Part shown: piece by piece, positions 8,953 through 17,942 of the stretch
Layout: each line of letters opens with the position of its first letter
Numbering within the stretch: position 1 is the first letter of the stretch
Assembly: GCF_003149185.1 (NCBI RefSeq)
Contig: NZ_QGDO01000003.1
Location: forward strand, 434,001 to 498,000
Reading direction: 5' to 3'
Source of the DNA: Sediminitomix flava
Lineage (GTDB): Bacteria; Bacteroidota; Bacteroidia; Cytophagales; Flammeovirgaceae
DNA length: 64,000 nucleotides
Translations under genes and position numbers: made by a program
The notes under the pieces: model-generated
What the model was told of the DNA's origin: nothing
Database searches by the model: none
What the model saw: the letters and a program-made list of their open reading frames with translations, nothing else

Positions 8953-9297
8953 TTAGATTCTGTTGTTTTCATCAGGGAAAACAAGTAGAGGTTTATAAGA
9001 TTTAGCCTCTTCAAATTCCATAGAACAATATGAAATAATGATGAGAACGTCTCCGACTTGTACACGACGAGCTGCAGCACCATTCAAACAAATAACGCCA
9101 CTACCTCTTTCGCCTTTAATTACATAAGTCTCAATTCGTTCACCATTATTATTGTTCACGATTTGTACTTTTTCTCCTTCAATGATGTTGGCCGCATCCA
9201 TAAGATCTTCATCTACGGTAATACTTCCAATATAATTGAGGTCTGCTTGAGTTACTTTAACTCTGTGTATTTTTGATTTTAATATCTCGATAAACAT
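8953..9297 (-). CDS. panD: Aspartate 1-decarboxylase precursor
   Basis: PanD decarboxylates aspartate to beta-alanine for pantothenate and coenzyme A. The ATG at 9297 gives 114 residues; an in-frame GTG two codons earlier is less likely, because with the ATG the N-terminus aligns residue for residue with E. coli PanD. The self-cleavage site then falls at Gly24-Ser25 (NYIGSITVD), and Ser25 becomes the catalytic pyruvoyl group. [13 protein letters not shown] and [19 protein letters not shown] are also family signatures. It lies 154 bases downstream of panC on the same strand, so the two enzymes that make and use beta-alanine form a likely operon. Confidence 0.96.
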   Translation of the reverse strand: MFIEILKSKIHRVKVTQADLNYIGSITVDEDLMDAANIIEGEKVQIVNNNNGERIETYVIKGERGSGVICLNGAAARRVQVGDVLIIISYCSMEFEEAKSYKPLLVFPDENNRI

Positions 9298-9451
9298 ATT
9301 CACTTCAAATTTTCAATATCCAAGGGGTGAATTTAGGTCATTAGTACTCTCAACGTAGATTTCCAAACCTCCCTTAGAACACGAATTTGTCTAAATATTT
9401 CCGCAATATGTGAAATTTTCACAAACTTTTGCATTAAGCTCGATATTAAAA

Positions 9452-10312
9452 CTAATTTTCGATCAGTATGTTGTCAATCAAACGAACATTTCCTAACCAT
9501 GCAGCCACACAAATTGCGTAGTTTTGTCCTTTAGAGTATGAGTCTAATTTTTTAAGAGACTTGGTATCTGTAATTTCTAGATACTCAATTTGAAACTGAT
9601 TTGTTTCATCAATCAATTGAGTTCCTTTTTCAATCGCTTTTTCAACGTCTTCAGAACTTTCTAGGATATTTTTAGTCTCTTGAAGTGCTTTGTAAAGTAT
9701 TGGTGCAATTTCTCGCTGACTTTCTGACAGTCTCATGTTTCTTGAAGACAAAGCAAGTCCATCCTCGGCTCTTTCTGTAGGGTGGCCGATCACGTCAATT
9801 GGAAAAGATAATGCGTTGGTGAGTTTTCTGATAATAAGAAACTGTTGAAGGTCTTTCAGTCCAAAATATGCTTTAGTAGGTTGAACGATGTGAAATAATT
9901 TAGAAACTACGATGCCTACACCATTGAAATGCCCTGGACGTTTGGCTCCTTCCATCACGGTTTCTATACTTCCAAAGTTAAACTCTATTAGGTCTTCTTT
10001 ATTTTTTCCTTCAGGATACATAATAGTATCATCTGGGAGAAAGACAGCAGTACACCCAACGTTCTCTAAAAGGTTAATATCTTTATCAATTGTTCTTGGA
10101 TATTTGTCAAGATCATCTGAATTATTAAATTGGGTCGGATTTACATAAATACTACAAATTGTTATATCATTTTCTGCAGTAGACTTCTTGATTAAGGCTA
10201 AATGCCCATCATGAAGTGCTCCCATTGTTGGTACAAAACCTACAGTTTTGGAACTATTTTGTTCTGTTATCAAAAAGTTTCTTAATGAAGTGGTTTCCTT
10301 GAAAATGTGCAT
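9452..10312 (-). CDS. panC: Pantoate--beta-alanine ligase
   Basis: PanC joins pantoate and beta-alanine using ATP to make pantothenate. The 286-residue protein has the nucleotidyltransferase signature VGFVPTMGALHDGHLALIK (HxGH at 34-37), VNPTQFNNSDDLDKYPRT, the pantoate-binding RPGHFNGVGIVVSKLF, YFGLKDLQQ, and the SSRN segment that replaces KMSKS. The length is normal. It is followed by panD and is transcribed away from the GT5-like gene at 10443, with 130 bases between them. Confidence 0.97.
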   Translation of the reverse strand: MHIFKETTSLRNFLITEQNSSKTVGFVPTMGALHDGHLALIKKSTAENDITICSIYVNPTQFNNSDDLDKYPRTIDKDINLLENVGCTAVFLPDDTIMYPEGKNKEDLIEFNFGSIETVMEGAKRPGHFNGVGIVVSKLFHIVQPTKAYFGLKDLQQFLIIRKLTNALSFPIDVIGHPTERAEDGLALSSRNMRLSESQREIAPILYKALQETKNILESSEDVEKAIEKGTQLIDETNQFQIEYLEITDTKSLKKLDSYSKGQNYAICVAAWLGNVRLIDNILIEN

Positions 10313-10382
10313 ATTTTGCTCCTTATTTATAAATTTTAACGCTTAAATTCTCATAAACTGAGCTTTAGGTAGTCTGTAGGGA

Positions 10383-10413
10383 TTGAATTTTCCGCATTTT
10401 CCTCTTATCTTTG
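10383..10413 (+). promoter_or_regulatory. Bacteroidota-type promoter (TTG-N20-TATCTTTG)
   Basis: A -33 TTG (10383-10385) is separated by 20 bases from a -7 TATCTTTG (10406-10413). It is the best complete match to the Bacteroidota promoter consensus in the window and lies 30 bases before the start of the GT5-like gene. Confidence 0.7.
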
Positions 10414-10442
10414 CGGCTAAATTAATGTAAATCCTGCAGAAT

Positions 10443-11258
10443 ATGTCAAAATTAAAAATTCTTTACGTTTCTAGTGAGATTAATCCATTTTTGAAAACTA
10501 CTGAAGTTGCTGATTATGTGCGTAAGTTGCCACAATCAATGCAAGAGAGGGGTATGGAAATTCGAATTTTAGTCCCTCGTTTTGGATTGATCAACGAACG
10601 TAAGAACCGTTTGCATGAAGTTGTCAGACTTTCAGGGATTAATATCACTGTAGGCGAAGAGGAAAAGCCTTTAACTATAAAAGTTGCTTCAATTCCGCAA
10701 GCAAAACTGCAAGTTTACTTTATTGATAATGAAGACTATTTCCAACGTAAATCAGTCTTTACAGATAAGAAAAATGACGATAAGTTTTTCGAAGATAATG
10801 ACGAAAGAGCGATTTTCTTCTGTAAAGGTGTGTTGGAAACTGTGAAAAAATTAGGATGGTCTCCAGATATCGTTCACTGTAATGATTGGATTTCAAGTAT
10901 GATTCCGATGTACTTGAAAACGACTTATAAGAACGATCCGATGTTCAAAGACACTAAGAGTGTTTACACAATCTACAATACTTCTTTTGAGCATAAATTT
11001 GATCCTCAAGGGTTGAAGGAAAAAGTGAAGATGGTTGATATTGAAGATAGTATGTTGACTTTGTTGGAAGATGCCGATTTTAACGCATTTATCAAGATTG
11101 GATCTCAATATGCAGATGTTGTAACTAACGCCAATGCTGATTTAACTGAGAAGTTAGATGCTCTAACAGATGGAGCTTCTGATAGCATCAATACTATTGA
11201 AGTTGGAGATGAGTTTGCAAGTTCTTATTATGACATCTATACGGAATTGATGGGATAA
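10443..11258 (+). CDS. Glycogen/starch synthase N-terminal-domain-like protein (GT5, C-domain absent)
   Basis: This 271-residue protein resembles only the N-terminal Rossmann domain of GT5 glycogen synthases: KILYVSSEINPFLKT, MEIRILVPRFGLI, DIVHCNDWISSMIPMYLKTTY and VYTIYNTSFEHKF. The whole GT-B C-terminal domain is absent. The ADP-glucose-binding KxGGL loop reads KTTEV (18-22), losing both glycines. It is therefore unlikely to be a working glycogen synthase, even though automatic annotation often calls it one. Similar short proteins are, as far as I know, conserved in Bacteroidota beside panC. Its real function is unknown; a regulatory or binding role is possible. It has its own promoter and terminator. 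Confidence 0.8.
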   Translation: MSKLKILYVSSEINPFLKTTEVADYVRKLPQSMQERGMEIRILVPRFGLINERKNRLHEVVRLSGINITVGEEEKPLTIKVASIPQAKLQVYFIDNEDYFQRKSVFTDKKNDDKFFEDNDERAIFFCKGVLETVKKLGWSPDIVHCNDWISSMIPMYLKTTYKNDPMFKDTKSVYTIYNTSFEHKFDPQGLKEKVKMVDIEDSMLTLLEDADFNAFIKIGSQYADVVTNANADLTEKLDALTDGASDSINTIEVGDEFASSYYDIYTELMG

Positions 11259-11282
11259 GACTTATTAGGTATAAAAAATGTT

Positions 11283-11314
11283 AAGCCTTCGGTTATTACT
11301 GAAGGCTTTTTTTT
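11283..11314 (+). terminator. Intrinsic terminator after the GT5-like gene
   Basis: An 8-bp stem, aagccttc with gaaggctt, is followed by eight T residues, 24 bases past the stop codon. Confidence 0.85.
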
Positions 11315-11422
11315 ATTTGTGAGATTATGTGTACAAGAAAAAGAGCAAGAATGAAGTAATTGTCATTCTGCTTCTTATTTTTGTGAAAAAGCTAGATAGG
11401 ATTTTTTTGAGAGAGAAAATAG

Positions 11423-13066
11423 ATGAGTATGACATTTAACATAAACCAATTAAAGCGTGTTTTGTCGAAGGCAAATCTTTTAGGGGCCTTTATTCTTGGA
11501 ACATCTCTATTGAATACATCTTGTAATCAGGATGATATTTTGGAAAATGGAAGTGAACTAGGTGATGGGTCTAATGTAAAAGTATGCTTTGAAGATAATT
11601 TTAGTCTTAGAACAACTACAAAGTTTTTTAGAGACAGTATATTAACTTCAAGTGTATCTAATGCTATAGTTGGTGAGATACAAGAAGGAGATTTGGGAAC
11701 AACTAAGTCTTCTGTTTATTTAAGGCCAAATGTTAGTTCTGGTGTTGCTTTTAATGAGCAAGAAGAATTTGTTGGTTTTGAGTTCTTATTAGTTTTTAAT
11801 GGATATTCATACGGAGATACTTTAAGTGCAATTGAATTTCAAGGAAGAGAGTTAGAGACTGAGTTGGAAATCATCCAAGAAACAGTTGATCAAAGTGGAG
11901 ATACTATTATCGTGAGTGTACCTCGTTACCATTTTGAAATTATTCCTGAAAATTCAATTGGAAATGAACTTTTAAGATTTGATGAAATAGATGAAGAAGT
12001 CTTATTTGCTGATTTAGATATTGATTCTTTTACAAATTCGTCTGATGGGACAACTTCTGAGCGTAAGTTTTTAAGAATCCCAATGGATGAAACATTAGGA
12101 CGTCAATTATTTTCTTTAGATACTATTTCTGATTCTACAGTTATTGATCTATTTAAAGGTATTGCTCTTGATATTGTAGATGAAGGTGTCTACTATGGTA
12201 TTGATGGTTCAAACTCTAAGTTTAGACTACTTTATAATGATAGAGATGAGAATGGTGATATTATTACTGAAGATGTTCAGGGGATAATTAGACCAAAAGA
12301 GTTTACATATGATATGTCCATTGCAGGTTTTTACAATAGCTTATTTGATAAAGGCGATGCTCTTGCTAGTTTAAATCTTGGTGATACTCTTAGCTCTGTA
12401 AGCTTAAATAATACTGGTTTAGTAACTGCTGGTACACCAATCTACTCTGTGATTGACTTTGATGGAGCATTAGAGCTGTTGAATAGAGCTGTAGAGGAAG
12501 GAGATGATAATCCTCTTACAAAAATCATAGTTCAAAGAGCTGAATTAAGTATTAGTGCTGTGGACCCAACAGATAGAAGTGGTACTAGTCAATCTTTAGA
12601 ATACATAAAAAATAATACTCCTCCACCATCGCAAATTATTTTTGCAACATTAACTGATGAACTTGAGAATGATGGACAGATTAGTAGACTTTCAGATGGA
12701 AGTATATCTACGCTATTTACAGAAGCTGGAGATGCAGCTCTTTCGTCTAGTTTCTCAATTGCTAGAAATCAATATGGTACGATAGATATTACATCATATT
12801 TTAATGCTAGACTTAATGTCCTAAATGCAAATAATGATGATAATGTTGATAATATTGAAAGTGGGGATTTTAATTATGCAGGTCCAATGGTTGTGTTGCC
12901 AACGTCAATTTCAACTGGTGTAAATAAATTAACTTTCCCTGATTCAGAAAGTGATGCTTTAGCTCCTTCAACAGGGCTAAACCCTAATGTTCCACTTAAT
13001 CTGAATTTGAGACTGTACTATACAATATTTGGAGGTACTTTAGAATGTGGTGAAACTACAGAGTAA
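11423..13066 (+). CDS. DUF4270 family lipoprotein
   Basis: This 547-residue protein starts with a lipoprotein signal peptide ending LLNTSCNQDD, so the mature protein should be lipid-anchored at Cys34. The rest is beta-rich, with a C-terminal ending LNLNLRLYYTIFGG, consistent with the Bacteroidota-specific DUF4270 family. Its function is unknown. A second ATG two codons in (11429) is an equally good start. The order panC / GT5-like / DUF4270 / glmS recurs in Bacteroidota to my knowledge, which hints at a shared envelope or cell-wall context. A TTTTTTTGA tract precedes the start by 12 bases. It is closed by a perfect 13-bp terminator. Confidence 0.8.
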   Translation: MSMTFNINQLKRVLSKANLLGAFILGTSLLNTSCNQDDILENGSELGDGSNVKVCFEDNFSLRTTTKFFRDSILTSSVSNAIVGEIQEGDLGTTKSSVYLRPNVSSGVAFNEQEEFVGFEFLLVFNGYSYGDTLSAIEFQGRELETELEIIQETVDQSGDTIIVSVPRYHFEIIPENSIGNELLRFDEIDEEVLFADLDIDSFTNSSDGTTSERKFLRIPMDETLGRQLFSLDTISDSTVIDLFKGIALDIVDEGVYYGIDGSNSKFRLLYNDRDENGDIITEDVQGIIRPKEFTYDMSIAGFYNSLFDKGDALASLNLGDTLSSVSLNNTGLVTAGTPIYSVIDFDGALELLNRAVEEGDDNPLTKIIVQRAELSISAVDPTDRSGTSQSLEYIKNNTPPPSQIIFATLTDELENDGQISRLSDGSISTLFTEAGDAALSSSFSIARNQYGTIDITSYFNARLNVLNANNDDNVDNIESGDFNYAGPMVVLPTSISTGVNKLTFPDSESDALAPSTGLNPNVPLNLNLRLYYTIFGGTLECGETTE

Positions 13067-13087
13067 ATAAAAAATTATTATTATTTA

Positions 13088-13123
13088 AAAGGTCTAGTTA
13101 GGTATTCTAACTAGACCTTTTTT
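13088..13123 (+). terminator. Intrinsic terminator after the DUF4270 gene
   Basis: The perfect 13-bp stem (13088-13100 with 13108-13120) is followed by T residues. Confidence 0.85.
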
Positions 13124-13250
13124 ATTTTTTGAATATAATGGGTGTTGGTTATTAGTATTTTAATAATTGTATTGATTAACAGCTTGATAACAAAGAAAAA
13201 TTATAAAACCCTCATAACTTAAAAAGACTTTTATGAGTGAAAAAATTATA

Positions 13251-13258
13251 TAATTTTG
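13251..13258 (+). promoter_or_regulatory. Possible -7 element for glmS
   Basis: TAATTTTG matches TAnnTTTG and lies 75 bases before the glmS start. A 7-bp inverted repeat (ctcataa 13211-13217 with ttatgag 13231-13237) covers the place where the -33 element would be and could be an operator. No glmS-ribozyme-like segment was recognised. Confidence 0.4.
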
Positions 13259-13333
13259 TTTTGATAACAGAGATCAAAAAATAAAAGATAACAATCTTTT
13301 AGACCCATTTTTTACTCCAAAAAATAAAATATT

Positions 13334-15175
13334 ATGTGTGGAATTGTAGGTTATTTAGGTTTTAAAGAAGCAAAAGATATATTAATTAAAGGTCTAAGTA
13401 GGTTAGAATATAGAGGTTATGATAGTTCTGGCGTTGCCATAATGAATGAAAACTTGAAAGTTTTTAAATGTAAAGGCAAAGTATCTGATCTACAAAACTT
13501 AATTGGAGAACAGGATACCCATGGTTCTGTAGGAATTGGACATACTAGATGGGCCACTCATGGTGTACCTAATAACGTTAATGCACACCCTCATTTATCT
13601 TCTGATAGTAGAATAGCACTTGTTCATAATGGAATTATAGAGAATTATGGTTCTCTTAAAAAAGAATTGGAATCTAAAGGACACGAATTCTATTCTGAAA
13701 CAGATACCGAGGTTTTAACCCGTTTCATTGAACAAGTACAAAAAGATAATGAATGTTCATTGGAGGATGCTGTACGTATTGCTTTAACACAAGTAGTTGG
13801 GGCTTATGCTATTGTTTTAGTCTCAGTTAATGAGCCAGGTAAAATTGTTGCAGCGAGGAAAGGTTCACCTCTAGTGGTGGGAGTGGGTGAAGATAAGGAA
13901 GAATTCTTTTTAGCATCTGATGCAACTCCTATCATTGAGTATACTAAAGATGTGGTTTATCTTGATGATGAAGAAGTAGTTGTTCTTACAAAAGGAGATA
14001 TTACAATTACAGATATACGTAACGTAGCAAGAGATACATATATTGAAACTCTTGATATGGAACTTGAGGCAATTGAAAAAGGTGGTTACGATCACTTCAT
14101 GTTGAAAGAAATCATGGAGCAACCAAAATCAATTGAAGATTGTTTGAGGGGGCGTGTAATCGCGGAAGATCTTCATGTGAAATTAGGAGGTATACAACAG
14201 CATTTACCTGATCTACTTAATGCGAATAGAATTATTATCTTAGCTTGTGGTACTTCTTGGCATGCAGGTCTTGTAGCTGAATATGTATTCGAAGAGCTAA
14301 CAAGAATACCTGTGGAGGTAGAATATGCTTCTGAATTTAGATATAGAAATCCAATAGTTGGTAAAGGCGATGTTATTATTGCGATTTCACAGTCTGGAGA
14401 AACAGCCGATACTTTAGCAGCTATTGAAATGGCCAAGGAAAGAGGTGCAACTATATTGGGTGTTTGTAACGTAGTTGGGTCATCTATTGCTAGAGCATCA
14501 CATGAAGGTGCTTATACACATGCTGGACCAGAAATTGGTGTAGCTAGTACTAAAGCATTTACAGCTCAATTGACAGTTCTTACATCTATGGCTCTAATGG
14601 TCGCTAAAGAGAAAAAATCTATTTCTGAAAATAGATTAAGTGAGCTTCTAAGAGATTTAGAGCAAGTACCAGCTAAAGTAGAGCAAGTGTTAAAACTAGA
14701 TTCAGCAATTGAAAGTATTGCTGAAATTTATAAAGATGCTTCAAATTGTCTTTACTTAGGACGTGGCTATAATTTCCCTGTAGCATTGGAAGGTGCGTTG
14801 AAGTTGAAAGAAATCTCTTATATCCATGCAGAGGGGTACCCTGCTGCAGAAATGAAGCATGGGCCTATTGCTTTGATTGATGAGGAAATGCCTGTGATTT
14901 TCATTGCAACTAGAGATAGTTCTTATGATAAAGTAGTGTCAAATATTCAAGAGGTTAAAGCTCGTAAAGGTCGAGTTATAGCAATTGTAACTGAAGGAGA
15001 TGCTCTTATCCCTAAAATGGTAGATCATGTTATTGAAGTACCAAATATTCATGAAATGCTGATGCCAATGATCTCTGTAATTCCTCTACAATTATTGTCT
15101 TATTACATCGCTGTTATGAGAGATTGTAATGTGGATCAACCAAGAAACTTGGCTAAATCAGTTACTGTAGAGTAA
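13334..15175 (+). CDS. glmS: Glutamine--fructose-6-phosphate aminotransferase (isomerizing)
   Basis: GlmS makes glucosamine-6-phosphate from fructose-6-phosphate and glutamine, the entry step to UDP-GlcNAc for peptidoglycan and lipopolysaccharide. The 613-residue protein starts MCGIVGYLG, with Cys2 as the glutaminase nucleophile after Met removal. It then has EYRGYDSSG, GHTRWATHG and HNGIIENY in the class II glutaminase domain (1-240). Two SIS sugar-isomerase domains follow, with ACGTSWHAG, SQSGETADT, VASTKAFTAQL and EGYPAAEMKHGPIAL. It ends in the canonical DQPRNLAKSVTVE tail. Everything needed for activity is present. Confidence 0.98.
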   Translation: MCGIVGYLGFKEAKDILIKGLSRLEYRGYDSSGVAIMNENLKVFKCKGKVSDLQNLIGEQDTHGSVGIGHTRWATHGVPNNVNAHPHLSSDSRIALVHNGIIENYGSLKKELESKGHEFYSETDTEVLTRFIEQVQKDNECSLEDAVRIALTQVVGAYAIVLVSVNEPGKIVAARKGSPLVVGVGEDKEEFFLASDATPIIEYTKDVVYLDDEEVVVLTKGDITITDIRNVARDTYIETLDMELEAIEKGGYDHFMLKEIMEQPKSIEDCLRGRVIAEDLHVKLGGIQQHLPDLLNANRIIILACGTSWHAGLVAEYVFEELTRIPVEVEYASEFRYRNPIVGKGDVIIAISQSGETADTLAAIEMAKERGATILGVCNVVGSSIARASHEGAYTHAGPEIGVASTKAFTAQLTVLTSMALMVAKEKKSISENRLSELLRDLEQVPAKVEQVLKLDSAIESIAEIYKDASNCLYLGRGYNFPVALEGALKLKEISYIHAEGYPAAEMKHGPIALIDEEMPVIFIATRDSSYDKVVSNIQEVKARKGRVIAIVTEGDALIPKMVDHVIEVPNIHEMLMPMISVIPLQLLSYYIAVMRDCNVDQPRNLAKSVTVE

Positions 15176-15197
15176 TGAATTCTAACTAATAGATATA

Positions 15198-15229
15198 AAA
15201 AAAGCCATCAAGTAATTGATGGCTTTTTT
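15198..15229. terminator. Bidirectional terminator between glmS and the amylase gene
   Basis: A perfect 14-bp stem, aaaaaagccatcaa with its complement around a gtaa loop, provides T runs in both directions for two convergent genes. Confidence 0.9.
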
Positions 15230-15248
15230 CATTGTATTATATGATAGT

Positions 15249-16943
15249 TTAGATCGCTTCAAATAACACGATATTATTTGGTGTGTCAATCGTTACTTTA
15301 CCACCTTTTACAGTTGCTGTAGTACCCGAATAGAAGTCTTTTACTTTTTGACCATCTTCAAACACTTTAGCAACTGATATATCTTTTTTCCCTTTTGGAA
15401 GATCAAGACCAACAACTACTTGATCAGAATATTTATCAGATTTAATAGATCTACTAAATACATAAGGAGCTTCTGTAATCATTTGGTGTCTACCAATACC
15501 AACTACAGGGTGTAAGCTTTTAAATTTACCAAGCTTCTGCCAGTGAGAAAGAACATCTTTAGTTTTAAAACCATTTCTTTCACTATTCTTTTCGATTTCA
15601 TCCCAGTTCATGAATGAACGAAGTGTAGCATCACCAACAGTTCCTTCAATGTCTAATGAACGGTTCGTTTCGTCGCCATAATAAACTTGAGCAGAACCTG
15701 GAGCAAGGAATAGGAAGTTTGCAGCCTTGAAAGGCTTTTCACGCATTTTGTCAAAAGGATGCCCATCATCGTGAGATGATACATAATTGACAACTCCTTT
15801 TCCTTTCAATTCATTGTTTAAAATACTATCATAAGAAGCGAATACTTCTTCATAAGACTTTTCATTAGCTTCCCATTTCAAGCCAAAGCTGATTAGTGTA
15901 TTGAAGCCTTCATCGAAATAGTCAACTTCTTTATCTCCATTCATGAAATTTCTACCATTTCCGATATTGTAGCCATATACTTCACCAACCATATAGAAAT
16001 CATTATCATCTAGAACTTTGTCTGGATTTGCTTTTTTCCAGTCTTTGAACGCTGCAATAGCTTCTTTGTGCAAATCACCCCATACACTTTCTTCTGTATG
16101 TTTTACAGTGTCAACACGGAAGCCATCAACGCCAAATTCACGAATGTAATCTGTAAGCCATTTGATGATGTAGAAACGAGGAGCTCTCGGGTAACCCGTA
16201 CGAGCAAAGAATTCATCAAGCTCTTTTTGTTCTTTTTCTAGGCGACCTTCTTTAGTCCATTTTTCAACAAGTGGAGTAGGAATTTCAACGTTCTCATCAC
16301 TACCTGTAAGAACATCTGGTAAGTTTTCTACCAACGTACAGTTTACGAAGTTTTCATATGAATCATATGTACACTGTGGTTCAGTTCTTACCCAATTGTT
16401 ATCCCATACTGGGTCTTGGTCAGTTACAGGGCCTGTGTGGTTGATCACAACATCAAGTATAATTCTGATGCCGTTGTCATGCGCAACTTTTACAAGTTCA
16501 GCAAGGTCTTCTTTTGTGCCAAAGTTAGGGTCAATCTTAGTCCAGTCTTTTGCCCAATAGCCATGGAAAGGATAAGTTTCTCCTGTGCCCTCATCTACAC
16601 TTCCATGAATTTGCTCAACAATAGGAGTGAACCATATTGCATTGATACCTAAGTCTTGGAAATATCCTTCTTTGATTTTCTCAGTGATACCTTTGATGTC
16701 ACCTCCCATGAAACCTCTTAGCTTTGCAGCATTTTCGTTTCTTGGAATAATGTTGTCATTCTCTTTATTTCCGTTATAAAAACGATCAGTAAGAAGGAAG
16801 TAGATATTTGCAGCGTTCCAAATAAATGGTGCTTCAGTTTTAGTTGATTGTGTTTTAGCTGGCTCACATGAACTAAGGTTTAAAAGTCCTAAACCATAGA
16901 ACAAAATGAGTAGACTACTTTTGGTAAGTTTATTCATTTTCAT
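15249..16943 (-). CDS. GH13 alpha-amylase family lipoprotein
   Basis: This 564-residue protein has a lipoprotein signal with lipobox LSSC (Cys26), so it is likely anchored in the envelope. The GH13 barrel shows region I DVVINH, region II GFRVDTVKH with nucleophile Asp278, region III GEVYGY with acid/base Glu321, and region IV SSHDDGH with Asp392. The start NIYFLLTDRFYNGN is typical of secreted alpha-amylases. It should cut alpha-1,4-glucans. No susC/susD pair or other starch genes are adjacent, so it is not part of a visible utilisation locus. A second ATG at codon 3 is possible. Confidence 0.92.
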   Translation of the reverse strand: MKMNKLTKSSLLILFYGLGLLNLSSCEPAKTQSTKTEAPFIWNAANIYFLLTDRFYNGNKENDNIIPRNENAAKLRGFMGGDIKGITEKIKEGYFQDLGINAIWFTPIVEQIHGSVDEGTGETYPFHGYWAKDWTKIDPNFGTKEDLAELVKVAHDNGIRIILDVVINHTGPVTDQDPVWDNNWVRTEPQCTYDSYENFVNCTLVENLPDVLTGSDENVEIPTPLVEKWTKEGRLEKEQKELDEFFARTGYPRAPRFYIIKWLTDYIREFGVDGFRVDTVKHTEESVWGDLHKEAIAAFKDWKKANPDKVLDDNDFYMVGEVYGYNIGNGRNFMNGDKEVDYFDEGFNTLISFGLKWEANEKSYEEVFASYDSILNNELKGKGVVNYVSSHDDGHPFDKMREKPFKAANFLFLAPGSAQVYYGDETNRSLDIEGTVGDATLRSFMNWDEIEKNSERNGFKTKDVLSHWQKLGKFKSLHPVVGIGRHQMITEAPYVFSRSIKSDKYSDQVVVGLDLPKGKKDISVAKVFEDGQKVKDFYSGTTATVKGGKVTIDTPNNIVLFEAI

Positions 16944-17075
16944 AGAATTTACATTTGGTACGAATTTATTGTTTTTTTTAAAATATCAGAGAATTGAGCT
17001 TTAACAAATTGACTTAAAATAGCTTGTTAACTAATATTTGCATCATAAACCAGTAAGTAGACGCTGTAAAAGGTT

Positions 17076-17861
17076 CTATAATTGAAATAAAGTACTGTGA
17101 AGGTGTAGTCCAGATGAAGGAGCAATAAATGCTAGAGCTTGATTGTCTCCTCCATTTAATGATTCTTTGATTTCATCTAGTGATAATTCTCCTGCACCAA
17201 GTTTGAACAATGTTCCCATCATCAATCTCACTTGATGTCTTAGAAAACCTTTACCTTCTATTTTGTAAACAAAGCTTTCCTCTGGAAAAAAGTTAGCTGT
17301 AAGAATATCGTTTTTAATGATTTCACTTTTGATGATTTCTCTTTCAAAAATGGTAGCATCAGAAGGCTTGTAACAGTATTTCTGAAAATTATGAGTCCCT
17401 TCAAACAGTTTGGCCCCTGTTTTCATCAACTCAATGTCAAGATTCTCATGCATATAAACCATGTACGGAGCGCAAAACGGGTGATTTTTTCCACCGTGTG
17501 AGAAAAAGTATAAGTATTCTTTAGTCTTTGGGTTTTGAATGATATTGAATTTTTCATCAGTTTCTTTGACTGAAATCGCTCTAATATCATTTGGGAGGTT
17601 TTTGTTTAATTTCTCAAAGAATAGTTTGGTGTCTAGTTTTTCCCATAAAAATAATTCAAAAGCAGAGTGTTCTGCAGAAACCATAGCATCTGTACGACTT
17701 GCACCTAATGTTTTGAAATTGTCATGTTCTAGAACGAAGTTTATTGTTTTGTCTACCATTCCTTGAATGGTTTTTACATTTGGCTGTTTTTGCCAACCAT
17801 GATATCTAAACCCTAGATATTGGAATTCGATTAAGTAATAAAATCTTTGCCTGTGTGCCAT
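17076..17861 (-). CDS. TruA-family tRNA pseudouridine synthase (divergent motif)
   Basis: TruA converts uridines 38-40 of the tRNA anticodon arm to pseudouridine. This 261-residue protein has the fold signatures: YYLIEFQYLGFRYHGWQKQPNVKTIQGMV, the catalytic segment with Asp58, GKGFLRHQVRLMMGTL, and APSSGLHLHS near the end. The catalytic motif is unusual: GASRTDAMVSAEHSAF instead of the usual GAGRTDAGVHA. The catalytic Asp stays, but the Gly before RTD is Ser, and GVHA is MVSA. It may be a second, specialised TruA paralogue rather than the housekeeping one, so I give no symbol. It is not clearly in an operon. Confidence 0.85.
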   Translation of the reverse strand: MAHRQRFYYLIEFQYLGFRYHGWQKQPNVKTIQGMVDKTINFVLEHDNFKTLGASRTDAMVSAEHSAFELFLWEKLDTKLFFEKLNKNLPNDIRAISVKETDEKFNIIQNPKTKEYLYFFSHGGKNHPFCAPYMVYMHENLDIELMKTGAKLFEGTHNFQKYCYKPSDATIFEREIIKSEIIKNDILTANFFPEESFVYKIEGKGFLRHQVRLMMGTLFKLGAGELSLDEIKESLNGGDNQALAFIAPSSGLHLHSTLFQL

Positions 17862-17942
17862 AAGGCACGAAACTAAAGAGATTTATTTAAAATGAGAAAC
17901 AGGAAGGTCTTCAGAATTAAAGAATAATTCTCACGTTTGATG

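Noticed and set aside
9409-9423. TGTGA-N5-TCACA repeat between panC and panD
   Set aside because: The spacer is one base short of a Crp site, and an AT-rich symmetric string of this kind can occur by chance. It is therefore not called as a second operator.
13067-13333. glmS ribozyme
   Set aside because: No sequence or pairing pattern of that ribozyme was recognised; it is also not expected in Bacteroidota.
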